This document shows positions 58,098 through 64,000 of a DNA stretch of 64,000 nucleotides, in pieces; position 1 is the stretch's first letter; the number at the start of each line of letters is the position of its first letter. A program made the position numbers and the translations under genes. The DNA comes from Paenibacillus artemisiicola (lineage in GTDB: Bacteria > Bacillota > Bacilli > Paenibacillales > Paenibacillaceae): assembly GCF_017652985.1 (NCBI RefSeq), contig NZ_JAGGDJ010000008.1, positions 1 to 64,000 on the forward strand, given 5' to 3'. The notes under the pieces were generated by a model. That model had not been told where the DNA came from. It did not search any database and worked only from the letters and a program-made list of their open reading frames with translations.

Positions 58098-61000
58098 TTA
58101 AGGGGTTGTCGTGTTGGTGTTCGTAATGCGGCCCTTCAAGTCGGCCGTAATCGTGCCGTGATTGAACGTTTTCAGCACGTATTGGTAGAACGCTTCGATG
58201 TCCGTGCTGCCGGCCGTCGGGTTTTTACCCTGCGTCAGCACCGTATAATTGTCGCCGCCCGCGGCCATGAAGTTGTTGACGACCGCCGTGTACTCGGCAG
58301 CGTCATCGATCGGCGTGCCGTCTTCCTTGGTCAGGGACGTGACGCGCTCCGCGATCGGCTTGCTGAAATCGGCCGTGTATTTCAAACCGGAGATTTGCAG
58401 CGTCTTCGTGTCGGACGGCGAAGCGCCCCATTGCTGCTGGAGCAGCGTCTTGATTTGCGCGCCCGTCAGCGTCATCTTCACGAGCTGATTGCCGAACGGT
58501 TGAATACGGAACAGGTCGGAGTATACGATCGAGCCTTTCGGCAGATCCGCGCGAATGCCGCCCGGGTTCATGAACGAGAAGTCGGATTGCATGGCATCCT
58601 TCATCGCGTCGGCGATCAGGTTGCCGAGGGCGTTTTCCTGCGTATAGGCATTGGCTTTGGAAATGATGGCCGTCGTCGTGCCCACGGGCTCCAGCAGCTC
58701 GGGGTGCCGTTCCAAGGAATCCGACACGATCTTGGCTACTTCCGGATCCGGCGTGATGCCGGCCTGGTTCACGTCGACGATCGTCGCTTCCTTCTTCACG
58801 ATATCGTGCGTCTCCGGATCGATCTCGAGATCGACGTCCGCGAACGCCGTGCCGTACGAGTAGGCTTGGAAGACCAGCTTGTTGTCGACCGTGCCGTTGA
58901 CCTTGGCGTGATTGTCGCCGGCGAAGATCACGTCGACTTCATCGTCGACGGCGTTCGCCAGATCGGCGGCTTCGCCGGTAATCGTCGTGCCGCTTTGCGA
59001 AGCGGGATCATGCGCCAGGACGACGATCGCTTTCACGCCTTGATTCTTCAGCTCCGCGACGGCCTTATTGACTTCCGGCGCTTGATCCACGATGTTCACC
59101 GGTTCAAGGGCCGCCGGCGATACCTTGCTCGGCGTCAGCATCGTAACGAGGCCGATGAAGCCGATTTTCTCGCCGCCGATTTCTTCGACGACGTAAGGCG
59201 AGAAGATCGGCTTCTTCGTCGCTTTGTCGATGACGTTCGCATTCACGTAGTCCATCGTCGTTTTATTGAACGTGATGTTACCGTTGATCGGATCCTTGCC
59301 GCCGTTCAGCTGCGCCAAGAGCGCCGGCACGCCTTGGTCGAACTCGTGGTTGCCGAGCGTGGCGACGTCGAAGCCGAGCAGGTCGAGCATGTCGAGCGTC
59401 GGCTTGTCGCGGTCGAGCGCCGACACCGGCGAGCTGGCGCCGACGGCGTCGCCGTTATGCACGAGCAGCGTGTTCGGGTTCGTGGCTTCGTACTGCTTGA
59501 GATAGGTGGCCAAGTAAGCGGCGCCGCCCAGGACATTGCCGCCGGCCGTCGTGGAATAGTCCAATTGGCCGTGGAAGTCGTTGATGCCGAGCAGCTGCAC
59601 CTTGACGTTTTCGGTCGGCTGCGTGCCGCCGCCGTTCAGGTTCAGCTTGAAGATGCCGAAGCCTTTGTCGTCCTGCTTGTCCAGCGACGTGATGTCCGGG
59701 TTGTCCGCCAAGTAGTCTTTCGCCGAAGGAGACGTCGTGAACGTGACGTTGACGTTCCCGTTGATCGGCGCGATCGACCAGTTGCCGTCGGCGGACGGGT
59801 TGATCGTCTTCTGCTCCGTAATGTAATCCATCAGGATTTGACGGTTCTCGTCGGCGGAATCGACGACGAGCGGAGAGCCCTTCACGCCCGGGAAGTTGCC
59901 GCCGCCGTTCGCGCGGTAGTTGTTGCTGACGACGACGAACTCTTGATCCGGGTCGATCGGCTGTCCGTCGTACCGCAGATTGACGATCCGGCTCGACGAA
60001 GCGTCGTTGACCGTGCCGTCCGCTTTGTACTTCGCGGGCTTCGTCACGTCGACTTGGTACGTCACGCCGTCGATGACGTCGAAGTTGAATACCGGGAAGG
60101 ACGGGTTAAGCAGCGATTGCTCGCCGGTCTTGCTCGGATCGATCTGATTGAACATGCCCGCGGACATGTCCAGCCAGTCTTTCACGACCGAGCCCTTCAC
60201 TTTGATCGCCTTCAGGGTGTTGTCGTATAGGTACAGGTCGCTCGCGCTCTTGATCGCGAGGTCGCCGGCTTTGATGTCGGTATACTCCGTCGGGCCGTTG
60301 CGTCCGGCCTTGAACGGCGCGCCGACGGACAGGATCGGAAGGTCTTTGTCAGGCGAATTGTCGGCTTCCAGCTTCTTCTGGACATACCATTTCTGCGCCT
60401 GCGTCACGATTTGGACGGAAGGATCGTCCTGGACGAGCGCGAAGTAGCTGTAGATCGGGGCCGTCGTTTGGCCGATCGCTTGATTGACGTAGGCGATGGT
60501 CGCTTCGTGCTCGTCCTTGATCGCGTTGACGATCGCCGGATCCGCGTCGACCAGCGGCTTCTTGTTGACCGAGTCGTAAATGTACTTATTCGAAGATTGC
60601 GAATCGACGACCTGCCATTCGCCGTTGACCTGCTTCAAATTCAGATCGATGATGCCGAGGTTCGCGCCGCCGAAGCCGGCTTGGACGGCCGCGACGCCGT
60701 TGATCGTGCCTTTGTCGTTGTCGACGCCCGGATACGGCTGGCCTTGCGCGTTCTTGAAGATCGGATCGAGCGCGCTCACGCTGGCGGCCGGGAACACCTT
60801 GTGCGTATGGGAGAACGTGATCGCGTCGATGCCCGCCACCTTGCTGAGCGGATAGACGGCGTCTTCGAAGCCTTGGCCGGCGACGGCCGAGCCGTTGAAG
60901 CCGGAGTGCGTCAGGGCGATGACGACGTCCGCGCCTTCGGCCTTCATTTCGGGGACGAATTTCTCGGCGGTCGCGACGATGTCCTTGGTGATGACTTTGC

Positions 61001-62018
61001 CGCTCAGATTGTCCTTGTCCCAATCCATGATTTGCGGCGGAACGAAACCGATGAAGCCGACCTTGACGGTCTGCGAGTTGCCGTTCTCGTCCTTGAACGT
61101 TTTGTCCATGATGACGTAAGGCTTATATTTATTGACGTCGTTGTCGGGATTGTCGTCGTGATCGTCCACGTAAACGTTTGCGTTCACGTACGGGAAAGAG
61201 GCGTCGTCGGTCGCTTCGTCCAAATAATCGAGACCGTAATTGAATTCATGATTGCCGTAAGTCGCGATATCGTAGTCCATCAGATTCATCGCTTTGTAGG
61301 CCGGGTGAACATCCCCGTCCTTGAGCGGGTTGATTTTCGCCATGTAAGTGCCGAGCGGCGTGCCCTGCAGCAGGTCGCCGTTGTCGACAAGCAGCGAGTT
61401 CGCGGCTTCCGCGCGCGCTTGCTTCACGAGGGAGGCGGTTTTCACGAGGCCGACCGTATCGGCTGGCGCGTCCTTGAAATAATCGTAGTTCATGAAGTTG
61501 GTGTGCACGTCCGTCGTCTCCATGATGCGGAGCTTCAGGCTCGTGCCCCCGATCGTGAGCGGGTCGGCCAGATTGGTGCCGACTTCGGTGAGCTTGCCGG
61601 AGTAGGTATCGACGACGAACACTTTGAGCGACAGGCTGCTTCCGGTCGCGTTAAAGTGAGCCGTCAGCTGTTCGCTGCCGGTAATGTCATGCGTAACCGC
61701 GGCGATGCCGACGGGCGTCGTGCCGTTGAACAATTCAAAAATGACGGTTTCATCGCCTGCATGTCCGACCGACGTAGGCGTGACGGTGACGGATGCTTTG
61801 ACCCCGCCGTCGGTTGTCAACGACGGATCCGCGATGACGAACGGGCGATCGGCATTCGGTTCTGCCGTCGTCGCGGCGGACGACTGCGTCGTGACGCTGC
61901 CGACTTCCATTGCGGCTTGGGCATGTACCGGAATGGCGATGTATGACGAGGTCAGAAAACCGGCGAGAAGGGAAGCGGCGACTGCGGTCCGCATCATCTT
62001 CTTTTGAAGAGATACCAT
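58098..62018 (-). CDS. Double-domain extracellular 5'-nucleotidase / 2',3'-cyclic phosphodiesterase (YfkN-like)
   Basis: A 1306-aa exported protein with two calcineurin-type metallophosphatase plus 5'-nucleotidase units. The first has TTDVHTNF, DNGDLLQG, YGNHEFNYG and SHTHKVFP. The second has INDFHGQLD, HNGDAVGAS, LGNHEFDQG, VLAHDPAS and AGDNHAKV. Each unit ends in a 5'-nucleotidase C-terminal domain (GGGNFPGVKG and GGDNYTVL). B. subtilis YfkN has the same layout and belongs to the phosphate regulon. A signal peptide is present, but no LPXTG or SLH motif, so it may be released or held non-covalently. It scavenges phosphate and nucleosides. Confidence 0.93.
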   Translation of the reverse strand: MVSLQKKMMRTAVAASLLAGFLTSSYIAIPVHAQAAMEVGSVTTQSSAATTAEPNADRPFVIADPSLTTDGGVKASVTVTPTSVGHAGDETVIFELFNGTTPVGIAAVTHDITGSEQLTAHFNATGSSLSLKVFVVDTYSGKLTEVGTNLADPLTIGGTSLKLRIMETTDVHTNFMNYDYFKDAPADTVGLVKTASLVKQARAEAANSLLVDNGDLLQGTPLGTYMAKINPLKDGDVHPAYKAMNLMDYDIATYGNHEFNYGLDYLDEATDDASFPYVNANVYVDDHDDNPDNDVNKYKPYVIMDKTFKDENGNSQTVKVGFIGFVPPQIMDWDKDNLSGKVITKDIVATAEKFVPEMKAEGADVVIALTHSGFNGSAVAGQGFEDAVYPLSKVAGIDAITFSHTHKVFPAASVSALDPIFKNAQGQPYPGVDNDKGTINGVAAVQAGFGGANLGIIDLNLKQVNGEWQVVDSQSSNKYIYDSVNKKPLVDADPAIVNAIKDEHEATIAYVNQAIGQTTAPIYSYFALVQDDPSVQIVTQAQKWYVQKKLEADNSPDKDLPILSVGAPFKAGRNGPTEYTDIKAGDLAIKSASDLYLYDNTLKAIKVKGSVVKDWLDMSAGMFNQIDPSKTGEQSLLNPSFPVFNFDVIDGVTYQVDVTKPAKYKADGTVNDASSSRIVNLRYDGQPIDPDQEFVVVSNNYRANGGGNFPGVKGSPLVVDSADENRQILMDYITEQKTINPSADGNWSIAPINGNVNVTFTTSPSAKDYLADNPDITSLDKQDDKGFGIFKLNLNGGGTQPTENVKVQLLGINDFHGQLDYSTTAGGNVLGGAAYLATYLKQYEATNPNTLLVHNGDAVGASSPVSALDRDKPTLDMLDLLGFDVATLGNHEFDQGVPALLAQLNGGKDPINGNITFNKTTMDYVNANVIDKATKKPIFSPYVVEEIGGEKIGFIGLVTMLTPSKVSPAALEPVNIVDQAPEVNKAVAELKNQGVKAIVVLAHDPASQSGTTITGEAADLANAVDDEVDVIFAGDNHAKVNGTVDNKLVFQAYSYGTAFADVDLEIDPETHDIVKKEATIVDVNQAGITPDPEVAKIVSDSLERHPELLEPVGTTTAIISKANAYTQENALGNLIADAMKDAMQSDFSFMNPGGIRADLPKGSIVYSDLFRIQPFGNQLVKMTLTGAQIKTLLQQQWGASPSDTKTLQISGLKYTADFSKPIAERVTSLTKEDGTPIDDAAEYTAVVNNFMAAGGDNYTVLTQGKNPTAGSTDIEAFYQYVLKTFNHGTITADLKGRITNTNTTTP

Positions 62019-62054
62019 TTTTTAGCAATTCCACCTTTCATTTGGTATAGATGT

Positions 62055-62118
62055 ATTATAACAACGAGAGTGTCATGGCAGATTTAAAAAGATGTTAAAA
62101 TTTCGAAAAATTTGTCAA
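62055..62118 (-). promoter_or_regulatory. Candidate PhoP box and promoter of nucleotidase
   Basis: On the minus strand TTGACA (62113-62118), TTCGAA, TTAACA, TTAAAT and ATGACA (62071-62076) are spaced 11, 9, 11 and 11 bp, followed by TATAAT (62055-62060). This matches the Pho box pattern (TTAACA-like, 11-bp period) overlapping the -35 region. Confidence 0.55.
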
Positions 62119-62159
62119 TTTCAATCTTTAACGAAACGACGCCTTTATCCGAATAACGG

Positions 62160-62190
62160 CAAAAAACCGCACGCTTCTCGCGTGCGGTCT
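62160..62190 (-). terminator. Terminator of sulfate-binding protein gene
   Basis: ACCGCACGC pairs with GCGTGCGGT (62166-62174 with 62180-62188), followed on the minus strand by six T. Confidence 0.9.
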
Positions 62191-62208
62191 TTCGTGTGTT
62201 CCTGCGCG

Positions 62209-63228
62209 TTACGGCTTATAAATGTTGTCAAAAACGCCGCCGTCGTTAAAGAATTTCGCCTGCGCCTTGTCCCAGCCCCCGAAGTTGCGGATGTTCGTCA
62301 GCTCGAGGCTCTTGAACTGCTTCGAATACTGCGCCGCGACGGTCAGGTTCGTCGGACGGTAGAAGTTTTGGGCGATGATCTTCTGGCCTTCGGCCGTGTA
62401 GAGGTAGTCCAGGTACGCTTTGGCCACGTCGCGCGTGCCGTGCTTGTCGGCGTTCTTGTTGACGACGGCGACCGGCGGCTCGGCCAGGATGCTGTACGAA
62501 GGCGTCACGATTTCGAAGTCCTTCGGATGCTCCTTGAGCGCCAGGTACGCTTCGTTCTCCCAGGCGAGCAGCACGTCGCCGATGCCGCGCTCGACGAACG
62601 TCGTCGTGGAGCCGCGGGCGCCGGAATCGAGCACGGGCACGTTTTTGTACAGCTGCGTCACGAAGCCGGTCGCTTTGGCCTCGCTGTGGCCGTTGTGCTT
62701 CAAGGCGTAGGCCCAGGCGGCGAGGAAGTTCCAGCGGGCGCCGCCGCTCGTCTTCGGATTGGGCGTGATGACGGAGACCTTCGGCTTGACGAGATCGCTC
62801 CAATCCTTGATTTTCTTCGGATTGCCCTTGCGGACGAGGAAGACGATCGTCGACGTGTACGGCGAGCTGTTCTTCGCGAAGCGGCTCTGCCAGCCGTCGT
62901 TAAGGAGACCGGCCCGCTGGATTTCGTTGATGTCGTAGGCGAGCGCCAGCGTGACCACGTCCGCTTCCAAACCGTCGATGACGGAACGGGCTTGCGCGCC
63001 GGAACCGCCGTGGGACTGCTTGACCGTGACGTTTTGGCCGGTTTTCTTCTTCCAATAAGAAGAGAACGCCTGATTGAACTGCACGTACAGCTCGCGCGTC
63101 GGGTCGTAAGACACGTTCAGCAGCGTGACGTCTTTCTTGGCGGGCTTCGCCGATGCGGCAAATCCGGTCGTGGACAACGACAGGATCAGCGCGAAAGCGG
63201 CGAAGACGGAGAACAGCTTTTTCTTCAT
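62209..63228 (-). CDS. Sulfate ABC transporter substrate-binding protein
   Basis: A 339-aa exported protein. ATG 63228 (MKKKLFSV) follows GGGGAG. It has a signal peptide (about 1-25) and a periplasmic-binding-protein fold with the sulfate/thiosulfate-binding signatures [32 protein letters not shown] and [13 protein letters not shown]. It lacks the lipobox Cys, unlike its neighbour at 63726. Permease genes are not in the window. Confidence 0.93.
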   Translation of the reverse strand: MKKKLFSVFAAFALILSLSTTGFAASAKPAKKDVTLLNVSYDPTRELYVQFNQAFSSYWKKKTGQNVTVKQSHGGSGAQARSVIDGLEADVVTLALAYDINEIQRAGLLNDGWQSRFAKNSSPYTSTIVFLVRKGNPKKIKDWSDLVKPKVSVITPNPKTSGGARWNFLAAWAYALKHNGHSEAKATGFVTQLYKNVPVLDSGARGSTTTFVERGIGDVLLAWENEAYLALKEHPKDFEIVTPSYSILAEPPVAVVNKNADKHGTRDVAKAYLDYLYTAEGQKIIAQNFYRPTNLTVAAQYSKQFKSLELTNIRNFGGWDKAQAKFFNDGGVFDNIYKP

Positions 63229-63289
63229 AACGAACAACTCCCCTGGCATAGATAAGTTCCCGCCGGCTTCAAGGCTGTCTATAACAGAA

Positions 63290-63356
63290 GAGGCCCCGAA
63301 TCTCCGCCGGCAAAGCATGCCCGAAGCATGATTGACGGCGAGAGATTCGGGGCCTC
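63290..63356 (-). promoter_or_regulatory. 67-nt perfect hairpin in leader of the sulfate-binding gene
   Basis: GAGGCCCCGAATCTC (63290-63304) pairs exactly with GAGATTCGGGGCCTC (63342-63356), with further pairing inside (CGCC/GGCG, CATGC/GCATG). It is in the 5' leader of the minus-strand gene. No T run follows on either strand, so it is not a clear terminator. No known sulfur riboswitch was recognised. Confidence 0.55.
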
Positions 63357-63585
63357 CGGCTTACCGGTCGGCTCGATGGACTCATCGTAAACCAACAATT
63401 CCCACCTATAAACTATGAATTTAACGATTGCCGAGAGAGCGACTCGTTGCCGGACAGAGGCGGCATCAATACCGTATCAATGTTGAATCGATACCGGATT
63501 ATCCCGAAGACCAAGCCGAAGCGCGTAGATATAGAAGCTTTATAAGTGATATTGATAACCCCTATCAGGTTTCTTAAAAAATGAA

Positions 63586-63615
63586 TTGACAAGAAAGCTA
63601 GTCCATTGCTATTAT
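63586..63615 (+). promoter_or_regulatory. Strong sigma-A promoter of second sulfate-binding gene
   Basis: TTGACA, 18-bp spacer, TATTAT. An inverted repeat TGATA/TATCA (63554-63568) lies just upstream, and AACCAACTAAACAGGTAGGA follows, possible regulator sites. Confidence 0.65.
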
Positions 63616-63725
63616 GGCTCCATAAACCAACTAAACAGGTAGGATTAATTTTGTTTTTACTACCGGACAACGCGGCGTAGAAACACGTTAGTCATCCCTA
63701 AAACGAGTACGAGGGGTGCTTTGAC

Positions 63726-64000
63726 ATGTCCAACATGAAAAAGAGGAACGTTTTGCCGTTGAAAACCTTGATGATCGCGATTGCGTTCGCGTTCGCCCTG
63801 TCGGGCTGCGGATGGAATTCGGGCCCGAACAACGCGGCGAATTCCTCGAACGGCGCCGATCAGTCCGGCGGCAACGCCACGAACGATGCGGCAAGCGGCG
63901 CGAACGGCGGCGCGGCCGACGAACCGGCGTCATCCAACGACGGCGGATCGAAGAAGCCCGTTGAACTGCTCAACGTCTCTTACGATCCGACGCGCGAACT
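63726..64000 (+). CDS. Sulfate-binding lipoprotein (3' end outside window)
   Basis: The first 92 residues are visible. ATG 63726 follows GAGGGG. Signal peptide with lipobox ALSGC (Cys26), an Asn/Gly/Ala-rich linker (about 28-75) and the start of the mature domain [12 protein letters not shown], identical in this stretch to the protein encoded at 62209. It is therefore the lipid-anchored paralogue of that protein, probably the anchored receptor for the sulfate ABC importer downstream. Confidence 0.88.
   Translation, partial: MSNMKKRNVLPLKTLMIAIAFAFALSGCGWNSGPNNAANSSNGADQSGGNATNDAASGANGGAADEPASSNDGGSKKPVELLNVSYDPTRE

Noticed and set aside
57993..60230. 745-aa open frame on the plus strand
   Set aside because: Antisense to the SLH and nucleotidase genes, rich in Arg and Asp and without domain signatures.

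Overview
The window is a chromosome segment from a GC-rich endospore-forming Firmicute. Paenibacillaceae (Paenibacillus or Cohnella type) fits best. The evidence is strong Shine-Dalgarno sites throughout, two alpha/beta-type SASP genes with sigma-G promoters, gerQ, sda under DnaA boxes, a YjcZ-type peptide, a T-box trpS leader, a c-di-AMP (ydaO) riboswitch, S-layer homology domains and the Gram-positive dnaB-dnaI pair. The genus is an inference. No rRNA, tRNA, IS element, prophage or CRISPR array was seen.

Layout. 1-9.6 kb: a partial HNH protein, LysM-CAP protein, TetR regulator with its own palindrome, PAS histidine kinase, riboswitch-controlled LysM-3D protein, NodB deacetylase, a CE7 esterase/SGNH esterase pair, a chemoreceptor-like protein and an orphan conserved gene. 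9.6-15.5 kb: SASP, a DUF318 permease with a shortened YcgQ-like partner, then a Fur-box operon of a 675-aa lipoprotein and a beta-propeller/di-heme cytochrome lipoprotein. 15.6-21.2 kb: BrkB-like protein, T-box-trpS, YlaF-like peptide, second SASP, YfhP-like protein, gerQ and a decayed cwlJ. 21.3-25.7 kb: ctaB, SCO1, AEC transporter, Toprim protein, YjcZ peptide, MFS transporter. 25.7-35.9 kb: an envelope operon (small membrane protein, CvpA-like/transglutaminase fusion, class B PBP), a 28-aa peptide unit, HAD phosphatase, DUF456, ThuA, a MurJ/SpoVB-like flippase, a lipoprotein and a thioredoxin-like protein. 35.9-44.8 kb: ctaA, a UbiD decarboxylase, HEPN-like protein, SDR, NifU-type and YuzB proteins, NDH-2, mqnE, HlyIII and an IscA-type protein.

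44.9-47 kb holds the most unusual locus, an Agr-type peptide-signalling operon. It encodes a six-helix membrane protein with no kinase domain, AgrB, a cysteine-free AgrD-like peptide and a stand-alone LytTR regulator. It looks like a hybrid between Agr signalling and the membrane-inhibitor/LytTR systems known from streptococci.

47-64 kb: an ATP-grasp coat-associated protein, sda, a zinc-ribbon gene with a structured leader, YumC-type ferredoxin reductase, a second NDH-2 behind a Rex/Fnr-like palindrome, hemQ, a yuiB homologue, an alpha/beta-hydrolase lacking catalytic Ser and His, dnaB-dnaI, an SLH protein, a 1306-aa double nucleotidase behind a PhoP-box-like repeat, and two sulfate-type binding proteins in divergent orientation.

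Functional threads: aerobic respiration and heme (ctaA, ctaB, SCO1, hemQ, two NDH-2, YumC, futalosine menaquinone synthesis by mqnE and probably the UbiD protein); cell-wall turnover and sporulation; nutrient acquisition (Fur, Pho and sulfate loci). Several large open frames on the opposite strand are artefacts of high GC content and were left out.
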